From Geitlerinema sp. S16 (GTDB lineage Bacteria; Cyanobacteriota; Cyanobacteriia; Cyanobacteriales; Geitlerinemataceae), in NCBI GenBank assembly GCA_011390275.1, contig JAABST010000026.1, positions 1-60,234 on the forward strand: 60,234 nt of DNA. The letters run 5' to 3'. Below the pieces are notes generated by a model that saw only the letters and a program-made list of their open reading frames with translations, had not been told where the DNA came from and searched no databases. Positions 16,817 through 23,784 of this stretch are shown here, in pieces; position 1 is the stretch's first letter, and the number at the start of each line of letters is the position of its first letter. A program made the translations under genes and the position numbers.

Positions 16817-18484
16817 ATGTTTTGTGAACAATGTGAACAGACCGCCAGCGGTCAAGGTTGCCACCAGTGGGGAGCTTGCGGTAAAAGCCCCGAAACCAAC
16901 TCCGTCCAAGATTTGCTCGTCTACTGTCTGCGAGGTCTGGCTCCGGTGGCGATCGCCGCCCGATCGCTGGGTCTCGACACCTATGCCGCCGATGTTTTCG
17001 CCTGCGAAACCCTGTTCGCGACGATGACGAACGTGAACTTCAGCGCCCCACGCTTTACGCCCTACATCAAACAGGCGATCTCTCTCCGGGAAGACCTCAA
17101 AGCTCAGATTGCAGCGCAGTCCGACTCATCCCAAACCTGGCCTGCGATCGCCGACTACACCCCCGATTTCACCGATAGCCTGGTGTTGCAAGGGCGGGAT
17201 CGATCACTAGAAGCGATCGCCAAAGCCGATGGCAACGTGGATATCTTTGCCCTCAAACTCACCACGCTTTACGGTCTCAAAGGCATGGCGGCCTATGCAT
17301 TCCACGCCCTAGAAATGGGCTATGAAGACCCGGCGGTGTATGGCTTTTTGCACGAAGCTATGGCCGCCCTCGATCGCCACGACCTCAGCCTCAACGACTG
17401 GGTTACCCTAGCGTTAAAGGTGGGTGAAGTGAACCTCCGTGTCATGGAACTGCTCGATGGGGGTCACACCGATCGCTTCGGCCATCCCGTACCGACCTCC
17501 GTTCCCCTCGAACCGCGACCGGGTAAAGCCATTCTCGTGTCGGGTCATGACATTCCTCACCTTGCCAATGTCCTAGAACAAACCCGTGACACCGGCATTA
17601 CGGTCTACACCCACGGTGAACTTCTCCCCGCCCACGGCTACCCTCAACTCAAGCAAGCCTACCCCCACCTGTACGGTCACTACGGCAAAGCGTGGCAAAA
17701 CCAGGTGCATGATTTCGCCAAATTCCCCGGCGCGATCGTCATGACGACGAATTGCCTGATGCCACCCCACGATCACTACTCCGATAAGGTGTTTACGATC
17801 GGCCCTGTGGGTGATCGTGACCTTCAGCATCTGGGTGACAACGGTGATCATGGTGATCAGCCGATCAATCTAGCTCCGGCGATCGCCAAAGCGCTTGAGC
17901 TGCCCGGTTTCCCGGACACCGTAGCCGACCTCCCGCAACGTAGCGTCACCACCGGCTTTGCGCGTAATGCTGTCCTAAGCGTCGCCGATCAAATTATCGA
18001 CGCCGTGAAAGCCGGACAAATCCGCCACTTTTTCCTCGTGGGTGGTTGCGATGGCGCGAAGCCCGGACGCACCTACTACACCGAACTGGTGGAGCAAGTC
18101 CCGGATGATTGTGTGGTCATGACTCTGGCCTGTGGTAAGTTCCGCTTCTTCGATCACGAAATGGGCGATATCGGCGGCATTCCACGCCTGCTGGATCTCG
18201 GCCAGTGTAATGATGCGTACTCTGCGATTCAGATTGCGATCGCCCTTGCCAACGCCTTCGAGGTGGGGGTCAATGAGTTACCGCTGTCGATGATCCTGTC
18301 GTGGTATGAGCAAAAGGCGATCGCAGTTTTGCTGACGCTGCTTCATCTCGGCATTCAAGACATTCGCCTTGGCCCTACACTACCAGCCTTCATGACGCCC
18401 AACGTCTTCGCCCTGCTCTCGGACACCTACAAGCTTAAGGGCATTACGACGCCCGAGGCCGACCTGGCGGCCTGTTTGGCCTAA
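16817..18484 (+). CDS. hcp: Hybrid-cluster protein (hydroxylamine reductase), class I cysteine spacing
   Basis: 555 residues from ATG at 16817. The frame opens at 16736, but AGGACG just upstream of 16817 and the invariant start MFCEQCEQTASG fix the start. Cys 3, 6, 15 and 21 have spacing C-x2-C-x8-C-x5-C, that of the class I (Desulfovibrio-type) proteins that bind a 4Fe-4S cluster, not the C-x11-C-x6-C of E. coli. Hybrid-cluster ligands are visible in TTNCLMPPHDHY, VGGCDGAKPGR and LDLGQCNDAYSA. The protein handles hydroxylamine or NO and S-nitrosylation chemistry in anoxic cells. Lying behind nifJ and the DHOD-like gene, it belongs to an anaerobic redox cluster. No hcr reductase gene follows. 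Confidence 0.95.
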   Translation: MFCEQCEQTASGQGCHQWGACGKSPETNSVQDLLVYCLRGLAPVAIAARSLGLDTYAADVFACETLFATMTNVNFSAPRFTPYIKQAISLREDLKAQIAAQSDSSQTWPAIADYTPDFTDSLVLQGRDRSLEAIAKADGNVDIFALKLTTLYGLKGMAAYAFHALEMGYEDPAVYGFLHEAMAALDRHDLSLNDWVTLALKVGEVNLRVMELLDGGHTDRFGHPVPTSVPLEPRPGKAILVSGHDIPHLANVLEQTRDTGITVYTHGELLPAHGYPQLKQAYPHLYGHYGKAWQNQVHDFAKFPGAIVMTTNCLMPPHDHYSDKVFTIGPVGDRDLQHLGDNGDHGDQPINLAPAIAKALELPGFPDTVADLPQRSVTTGFARNAVLSVADQIIDAVKAGQIRHFFLVGGCDGAKPGRTYYTELVEQVPDDCVVMTLACGKFRFFDHEMGDIGGIPRLLDLGQCNDAYSAIQIAIALANAFEVGVNELPLSMILSWYEQKAIAVLLTLLHLGIQDIRLGPTLPAFMTPNVFALLSDTYKLKGITTPEADLAACLA

Positions 18485-18531
18485 GTTTAACTGAAGTTTG
18501 GGGTAAGCCCATTCGCTAAGATCTAACTGTG

Positions 18532-18574
18532 ATCAAGCCCGCACCGATTCTGAGTCCGTGCGGGCTTGATTTTA
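18532..18574 (+). terminator. Intrinsic terminator after hcp
   Basis: ATCAAGCCCGCAC (18532-18544) pairs perfectly with GTGCGGGCTTGAT (18558-18570), a 13-bp stem followed by a short T run (TTTT). It ends the hcp transcript 48 bp after the stop. Confidence 0.85.
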
Positions 18575-18657
18575 ACCGAACGTGAGTTCGGGCTAAGAAC
18601 AATGTGAACCTTTCGTAGCACAACCATCTTGGTTGTTTGCCCAGGTTGATCGGTTAT

Positions 18658-18773
18658 ATAGCAAAAAATGATTTGGTTAGGACGTATCAAAAAAAACTGA
18701 AGAGCACTGAGCGGAGTCGAAGTGCGGTTTTTAGCTTGAATGAGAGTGTCCTAATACAATCGGTTTCTGCTAT
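18658..18773 (-). repeat. MITE family A, copy 3
   Basis: A full-length copy (116 bp) in the opposite orientation to copies 1 and 2, starting ATAGCAAAAAATGATTTGG and ending TTTCTGCTAT. It occupies most of the hcp-panD gap (18485-18871), which otherwise holds only the hcp terminator. Confidence 0.85.
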
Positions 18774-18871
18774 ACAGCGAATAAATCAATCAGCAATCAC
18801 GCCAACATGACTTTCTATCACATTTCCATTATTTAGATATCTGAATTAAGAGCTCGATTGAGGCATTAACT

Positions 18872-19345
18872 TTAAGCATTAACTTGATCGAAAGAGGCTT
18901 GACGAAGCCAGTTGCTCGGAGCACTTTCTGGTGTGGCAGACGTGAAGTCTATTTTTTCGCCGTTTGGGGTTAACGTCTGAACCAAATACTCTTTACACGT
19001 ATTATCTGCATCTGCGATAACCACCCGCGCAGAATGTCCATACTGCATTACTTCACTGCGATCGCGTGTCTCAAACGCAAAAATTAGAACGATATCCCCA
19101 ACGTTAAATAAGTTAGCTGCCGCACCATTAATACAAACAATTCCACTATCGGGTTTGCCAGGAACAGGGTACGTCAAGATTCGATTGCCGTTGGTGACAT
19201 TAACAATCTGAACCTCTTGTAATGGTAACAGTCCTACCATATTCATGAGGGTTGAGTCGATCGTGACACTACCCATATAATCAAGCTGAGTTTCCGTCAC
19301 CGTGACACGATGTAACTTGGCCTGCATCAGGCGAATTGTAGACAT
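18872..19345 (-). CDS. panD: Aspartate 1-decarboxylase
   Basis: 157 residues from ATG at 19345; an internal ATG at 19327 would give MQAKLHRVTV, also plausible. It is a pyruvoyl-dependent enzyme making beta-alanine from aspartate for pantothenate and CoA. The self-cleavage site G-S lies in LDYMGSVTID (Gly25-Ser26), where Ser becomes the pyruvoyl group. Other family motifs: VTNGNR for the VNG-x-R region, TYPVPG and INGAAANLFNVGD. The C-terminal tail after about residue 120 is longer than in E. coli. It is isolated, with MITEs on both sides (18658-18773 and 19457-19582). Confidence 0.88.
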   Translation of the reverse strand: MSTIRLMQAKLHRVTVTETQLDYMGSVTIDSTLMNMVGLLPLQEVQIVNVTNGNRILTYPVPGKPDSGIVCINGAAANLFNVGDIVLIFAFETRDRSEVMQYGHSARVVIADADNTCKEYLVQTLTPNGEKIDFTSATPESAPSNWLRQASFDQVNA

Positions 19346-19456
19346 AACACAAGTACCCTTTTAGAGAAAGTTCTTTGGGATCAGTTTAAGAACAACAGTT
19401 AGAATAGCTTGGTTTGTCCTTGGGCATTGATTGGGATACGGGCATCTTATAAAATT

Positions 19457-19582
19457 TAGGGCGTGTGATCAATTAGCGCCAGAACCCTTACAGAGTAAGC
19501 CGTTGAACGACCCAACAAAAAATAAAAGGAGCTGAAACCTTTGCTTGAGAAGAGCTACAAATTTAATTGATGACAGCCCCTA
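19457..19582. repeat. MITE family D, related to the IS end at the right edge of the window
   Basis: The left end TAGGGCGTGTGATCAATTAG (19457-19476) is inverted at the right end, where the minus strand from 19582 reads TAGGGGCTGTCATCAATTAA. The element is about 126 bp and has no ORF. The left end matches TAGGGCGTGTCATCAATTAG at 60161-60180 in 19 of 20 positions, so it looks like a non-autonomous derivative of that IS. It lies in the panD-cbiM gap (19346-19700); the rest of the gap shows nothing. Confidence 0.7.
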
Positions 19583-19700
19583 GCGATCTACCCTCGGAGC
19601 GCCTTACAGGTCTTGGACATACTCGTCTTCTCAACATAGGGTGAGTTCGTTTACGGGGGAACTAAAACTCGTTCAGACTTAACCCCCCGATCGAATGATG

Positions 19701-20396
19701 CTAATCCGCTGCGCCTGAATCGCTGTAACCGTTGTAATCTTGCTGCCAGCGACGCGGAGACATGTTAAGCAGATCTGGCTTGACTTGCTGTAAAAATGCA
19801 ATCAACATTGCCGTAAAACACCCTTCGACGATCGTTAACGGCAACTGTGCCAGCACCAGAATCCCGATCGCCGATCGTTCCGCCATCACATCAATATCCG
19901 CCGGAATATTCGTCACCACCATGCCGTAAAACAACAGCGTTGACAGGCCAACCCCCAACGCACCTGCAAAAAAGGCAAACAGCATCGTCCAACGTCGATC
20001 GCGATCGCGCACCCGGTGGCGCCACTGAAAAATCCGACCTGCCGCCAACGCCGGAATACCCATGATCAGCGCATTTACCCCCAGGACACTCATACCCCCG
20101 TGGTGAAACATCACCGCCTGAAAAAACAGACCCACCAAAATGGCCGGGAATGCATAAGGCCCCAACACTGCGCCCAGCAACCCATTTAAAATCGGGTGAA
20201 CGCTGGTCGGCGGGATGGGGATATGTAGCGAAGAAACGGCGAAAAATGCTGCGCTCAATAGCGCTGTTTTGGGGATCTGCTCCTGGGCATTGGGTTCACG
20301 AGCAATCCGACGAAACGAGTACCAAGCCAAAACGCCAGTGGCGGCATAGCTAGCAATACAGACTCGTGCGGGCAAAAAACCGTCGGCAATATGCAT
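19701..20396 (-). CDS. cbiM: Cobalt/nickel ECF transporter S component, CbiM/NikM family
   Basis: 231 residues from ATG at 20396 (MHIADGFLP). The Met-His-Ile-Ala-Asp N-terminus is diagnostic: the His2 region forms the metal site, so the upstream-open frame to 20558 is rejected. About six membrane segments, with LHIPIPPTSVHPILNGLLGAVLG and FHHGGMSVLGVNAL as conserved metal-pathway signatures. Cobalt or nickel cannot be told apart by eye. No CbiQ (T) or CbiO (A) gene lies nearby. The NikK-like gene is 225 bp upstream on the same strand. Confidence 0.88.
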   Translation of the reverse strand: MHIADGFLPARVCIASYAATGVLAWYSFRRIAREPNAQEQIPKTALLSAAFFAVSSLHIPIPPTSVHPILNGLLGAVLGPYAFPAILVGLFFQAVMFHHGGMSVLGVNALIMGIPALAAGRIFQWRHRVRDRDRRWTMLFAFFAGALGVGLSTLLFYGMVVTNIPADIDVMAERSAIGILVLAQLPLTIVEGCFTAMLIAFLQQVKPDLLNMSPRRWQQDYNGYSDSGAAD

Positions 20397-20621
20397 AAAT
20401 TCAGTCCGTGCGTAGGTATGGGGAGGAGCAGAAGTCGTTCGAGAACAGCGGTGCGTGGAGGTCGTGATTCTTGGGCGATCGTGATGGCGCAAGGGATGAT
20501 GTCGTATTCGCAACGCGCAACGATCGCCAATCGCCAGATCGCCATAATCAGCGCTCACCCCGACTCAAGGCCTCTGGTCTCGGTTGATGGACGTGAACGG
20601 GATCGCGATCGCGCCGTAACG

Positions 20622-21173
20622 TTAGCTTTCGGATAACGGCGAGGAAGAGGACGATCGCCGGGAAAAGAACAGTGCCGTACCGATCGCCCCCCAGACGATC
20701 GAACCGATCGCAATCCAGCGCGGCATCGGACTCGCTGCGCTTCCGCGAGTTTGATGAGCCGCCAACGCTTGAGATGACGCGCTGTCCTCGGCGATCACGC
20801 CGTCTGGACTCAGCAGATCGACCCCTTCACCTTGAGCGAAGACCTCCAAATCAGCCAGCCCGCCATGTCCCGCCTGTCGCACCTGAAACGTCCAGTTTCC
20901 CGGCTGATCCGCGATCCAAACCCAGCGCCCTTGCTCATCCGTTATGCCAGTCTCAACCGGCACTTGCGGATTTTCCGAGCCGAACACACTGACCTGCGCC
21001 TTGACCATAGGATCGCCGGAATCGTAGACCGCTTCGATTTCGTAAGCACGTACATCTTTAATCGTGATGTTGGCTCCATGGGCGATCGCGGCGGTAGCGG
21101 TCGCTGTAATTGCCCCCACTAAGGCGATCGAGGCACTGCCAATAGTCCAGATCCAAGTGTTTTGCTTCGACAT
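20622..21173 (-). CDS. NikK-like membrane-anchored accessory protein of a Ni/Co transporter
   Basis: 183 residues from ATG, with GAGAGGA a few bases upstream. An N-terminal hydrophobic helix (IGSASIALVGAITATATAAIAHG) precedes an outward domain with a carboxypeptidase-regulatory/transthyretin-like fold (KAQVSVFGSENPQVPVETGITDEQGRWVW, WTFQVRQAGHGG). A C-terminal helix (WIAIGSIVWGAIGTALFF) follows. This TM-domain-TM layout next to cbiM is that of NikK/NikL or CbiL-like accessory subunits of ECF nickel/cobalt importers. His residues after the first helix (AHGAN) and in GHGG could bind metal. The symbol is withheld because nikK and cbiL types cannot be separated here. Confidence 0.7.
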   Translation of the reverse strand: MSKQNTWIWTIGSASIALVGAITATATAAIAHGANITIKDVRAYEIEAVYDSGDPMVKAQVSVFGSENPQVPVETGITDEQGRWVWIADQPGNWTFQVRQAGHGGLADLEVFAQGEGVDLLSPDGVIAEDSASSQALAAHQTRGSAASPMPRWIAIGSIVWGAIGTALFFSRRSSSSSPLSES

Positions 21174-21651
21174 CTATATCCTCTCTTCAAACAAAAAACA
21201 AACAAAAAAATGTGCGACTCCGTGTCGGAGATAAAGTCGGATTGAATTGCCCGACCGTGTCGTACGGTATCAGAGGCCTTGAGGTCAATCTAGGCTATAA
21301 AGAATCGAACAGCATCGATTTCCCGATCCCCGAGACAACTCTGACCCATGAATCAGGTGAAAGATCTTGACAGACTGGAAATAAGTCAGAAAAATCGGGC
21401 AAGGCTCCTTTGGGCGATGTACTTGCGGTGTCTGTGTACTCGTGATGATACGAGGTACAACCCAAGGTGCAACCAAAGAACGATCGAAGTTATTTCTACG
21501 AGAGCGAACTTAACGTTTATTTGAGACGGTTTACATTTAGTCTCGTTTTGTAACAATCGGATCGGATTACTGCAAGTCGAACGTCCATAGTCTGCTTCGC
21601 TGAGTTTCCTGGAGTTGCTTTCGGATACAAATCCGACTCGAATTGCAACAT
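21174..21651 (-). promoter_or_regulatory. Long leader of the nikK-like/cbiM pair with an attenuator-like hairpin
   Basis: 478 bp without a convincing gene. On the minus strand CTCCG-ACA-CGGAG (21230-21218) with flanking CGA/TCG is followed by TTTTTTT (21210-21204) and more T runs, then the SD and the start at 21173. This looks like an intrinsic terminator inside the leader. About 170 bp upstream, AGGAGCCTTGCC (21409-21398, minus) matches 10 of 12 positions of the B12-box consensus AGGAGACCTGCC. The rest of the cobalamin aptamer core is not recognisable, so a riboswitch is only a possibility. Confidence 0.35.
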
Positions 21652-22515
21652 TTATCCCGATCGCGTCGCCGATAGCGGGCAAACCTTGAGTCCGACCGGC
21701 GTTGACAGCACGATCGCCTCAATGCCAAACGCACGGCGCAGATTCTCCGGCGTGAGAACAGTGTCCGGAGTGCCGATCTCGATGGCGCGTCCCTCCTGAA
21801 TTAGAGCTAGGCGATGGCTGTAGCGAGCCGCCAAATCTAGCTCATGCAGCACAGTAATAATAGACAGACCGCGATCGCGGTTGAGTCGCGCCAGCAGTTC
21901 CAGCAGTTCTAGCTGGTAGCGCACATCCAGAAACGTTGTCGGCTCATCGAGCAACAACACACGCGGATTTTGTGCCAGCGCCAGCGCCAAAAATGCCCGC
22001 TGACGCTCCCCGCCGGAAAGCTGCACCACGGGACGATGGGCGAGGCGCGTCAGATCCGTATCGACGATCGCCGCCTCCACCATCTCGCGATCCGCCGCAT
22101 TCTCCGTCCACTGCCACCACGGACGATGGGGCGATCGTCCCAAACTCACCAACTGCCGCACGGTCAGCTCCTCGGGGATCATCGGTGGTTCCTGCGCTTG
22201 CACCGCTAGAACTCGCGCCAAATCACAGGCCGAAAACTCCGCGATCGGTCTTCCTTCCAACACAATTCTGCCGCTCTGAGGCACGAGCAACCGCCCAAAT
22301 AGACGCAGCAGCGTTGATTTTCCCGACCCGTTGGCGCCAATCAAACTCAGCCATTCCCCCGCCTGAAGCGTCAGGGATACATCACGCACGATCGCCCGAT
22401 CCTCGTAGCCACCCGAAACCCGCTGCGCGACCAGCGCCGGAGGACGCGATCGAGCCTCCGGCGGGATCAATGCAGTTGCAGGTTTTGACAGCGGATTGGC
22501 GATCGGGGTTGTCAT
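21652..22515 (-). CDS. FecE/FepC-type ABC transporter ATPase (iron-siderophore or heme/B12 class)
   Basis: 287 residues from ATG at 22515; a TTG at 22545 would add 10. Walker A is GANGSGKST, the Q-loop is QAQEPP, the signature is LSGGERQRA, Walker B is VLLLDEPTTFLD and the H-loop is LHELD. The RQLVSLGRSPHRPW segment is typical of the FecCD-type importer ATPases for ferric siderophores, heme or cobalamin. The matching permease and binding-protein genes are absent here. It follows exbD by 60 bp on the same strand, so it probably shares a transcript with exbB-exbD, the energiser of TonB-dependent outer-membrane uptake. It carries an N-terminal extension of about 30 residues before the ABC domain. 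Confidence 0.85.
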   Translation of the reverse strand: MTTPIANPLSKPATALIPPEARSRPPALVAQRVSGGYEDRAIVRDVSLTLQAGEWLSLIGANGSGKSTLLRLFGRLLVPQSGRIVLEGRPIAEFSACDLARVLAVQAQEPPMIPEELTVRQLVSLGRSPHRPWWQWTENAADREMVEAAIVDTDLTRLAHRPVVQLSGGERQRAFLALALAQNPRVLLLDEPTTFLDVRYQLELLELLARLNRDRGLSIITVLHELDLAARYSHRLALIQEGRAIEIGTPDTVLTPENLRRAFGIEAIVLSTPVGLKVCPLSATRSG

Positions 22516-22575
22516 AGGAGCTTTATAGCCAAAATTCGATTGCAACGATAACGAGCGATCGTCAAACGGTTTTGC

Positions 22576-22989
22576 TTACGGTGTGGGTTCCGATTGCGTG
22601 GCGATCGCGAGGCGGACATTGTCCAGGGATCGCAACCGATCAATAATCGCGATCGCCAACCCATGCCGAATCGAGGCATCCGCATTCAGCACGACCAGAT
22701 CGGTATTCGCCAGATCCAGAGCGCGTAACACTTCAGTCTGCAAATCATCGAGTTCGACGACCTCATCACCCACAAAAATGGCGCTATCCGCCGTCACGGT
22801 AATCGCGACCGGGGCAGCCTCCTGGATCTCGGCGCGATCGGCCTGGGGCAAATTGACCGGCAAGCCTTCGTTTCGCGAGAGAAACAGCGAGGAAATAATG
22901 AAAAAAGCCAAGATCGCAAAAATCACGTCGATCGTTGAAACAATATTAATTTGTGCCGGTAAATCCGGTTCGTCTTCAATGAATTTCAT
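22576..22989 (-). CDS. exbD: Biopolymer transport protein ExbD/TolR family
   Basis: 137 residues from ATG. A short cytosolic N-terminus (MKFIEDEPDLPAQINIVS) precedes one membrane helix, IDVIFAILAFFIISSLFL. The Asp at its start (TIDVIFAIL) is the conserved proton-conducting residue of ExbD/TolR. The periplasmic domain (ITVTADSAIFVGDEVV) follows. With ExbB it converts proton motive force into work on TonB. It lies 130 bp downstream of exbB, with a hairpin repeat between. Confidence 0.9.
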   Translation of the reverse strand: MKFIEDEPDLPAQINIVSTIDVIFAILAFFIISSLFLSRNEGLPVNLPQADRAEIQEAAPVAITVTADSAIFVGDEVVELDDLQTEVLRALDLANTDLVVLNADASIRHGLAIAIIDRLRSLDNVRLAIATQSEPTP

Positions 22990-23030
22990 TACCCGATCCT
23001 AAGTTAATCAAGACAAAAAACAGAAGCCTC

Positions 23031-23082
23031 GGACTTTTGAGATTTTCAAAATCTCAAAGGTCTCGCTCCCTACAATCCATGC
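23031..23082. repeat. Hairpin repeat family B, copy 2, between exbB and exbD
   Basis: GACTTTTGAGATTTT (23032-23046) pairs with AAAATCTCAAAGGTC (23048-23062), with one G-T type mismatch. The flank CTCGCTCCCTACAATCCAT is conserved with the copy at 588-640. Inside an operon it could tune exbB/exbD ratios. Confidence 0.7.
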
Positions 23083-23119
23083 ATTTTTTGATTTGAACTA
23101 ATTAGCACTTATTCAAGAT

Positions 23120-23746
23120 TCAAGATTCAGTAAAATGTAACTCGCGAATAAATAGCTCTAGTCGCCCATTTGCAGCGTTAATCGCCGAAATTTGCCGCCG
23201 ACATAGACTCCGAAATACATTCGCAAACAGCAACGTCACGATCGCCACCACCAAGCCCAACACCGTCGAACTCAACGCCTCGCTAATCCCGCCCGTAACG
23301 CCGATCGTATCGCTCTGGCTCACATCGCCCAAACTCAGCGACGCAAACGATGTCATCAGCCCCAACACCGTCCCCAACAGCCCCAACAGCGGCGCGACCG
23401 CAATCACCGTATCAAACACCGTATTAAACCGTCGCAGGTTGGGCAGCTCCGCACGGGCGGATGTTTCAAGCGCAACCTGAACCGTTTCGAGATCCTGTCG
23501 CTTGAGCTGAAAGGCGGCGAGAAAAATGCGCGGAATGGGTAGATCGATGTTTTGTTGTAACAGCACGATCGCCTGTTTACGATCGCTTTCAAGCAACGAA
23601 AACACACGATTAATCACTAACTTTTCCCGTCGCCAAATCTGAAACCAGTAATAGCAGCGCTCGATAATGAGCGTAAATGAAATGAGTGAAAAAACGATGA
23701 GCGGTACGGCCACAATTCCGCTCGACGTTAGTATATTTTGAGTCAT
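23120..23746 (-). CDS. exbB: MotA/TolQ/ExbB proton channel family protein
   Basis: 208 residues from ATG. Three membrane segments: IVAVPLIVFSLISFTLIIER near the N-terminus, then VIAVAPLLGLLGTVLGLMTSF and STVLGLVVAIVTLLFANVF. The second and third carry the family's pore motif (APLLGLLGTVLGL). It pairs with ExbD to power TonB. Only 38 bp separate it from the ABC1 kinase gene upstream on the same strand. That spacer contains GATAAATGCGATATTAATC, a weak match (11 of 19) to a Fur box, too weak to call. No tonB or receptor gene is in the window. Confidence 0.9.
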   Translation of the reverse strand: MTQNILTSSGIVAVPLIVFSLISFTLIIERCYYWFQIWRREKLVINRVFSLLESDRKQAIVLLQQNIDLPIPRIFLAAFQLKRQDLETVQVALETSARAELPNLRRFNTVFDTVIAVAPLLGLLGTVLGLMTSFASLSLGDVSQSDTIGVTGGISEALSSTVLGLVVAIVTLLFANVFRSLCRRQISAINAANGRLELFIRELHFTES

Positions 23747-23784
23747 GAGCTTTGATTAATATCGCATTTATCTTACTCACACAC

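Noticed and set aside
20397..20558. 54-residue N-terminal extension of CbiM
   Set aside because: CbiM must begin MHIADG for its metal site; the extension is Arg/His-rich run-through translation.
21398..21409. B12-box-like 12-mer as proof of a cobalamin riboswitch
   Set aside because: 10 of 12 match alone is weak, and the remaining conserved core and its spacing are not found; kept only as a possibility.
21386..21682. 98-residue minus-strand ORF between the FecE-like and NikK-like genes
   Set aside because: Overlaps the end of the ATPase gene, has no recognisable domain, and lies in a structured leader.
23747..23784. Fur box before exbB
   Set aside because: Only 11 of 19 positions match the classical box; too weak to call.
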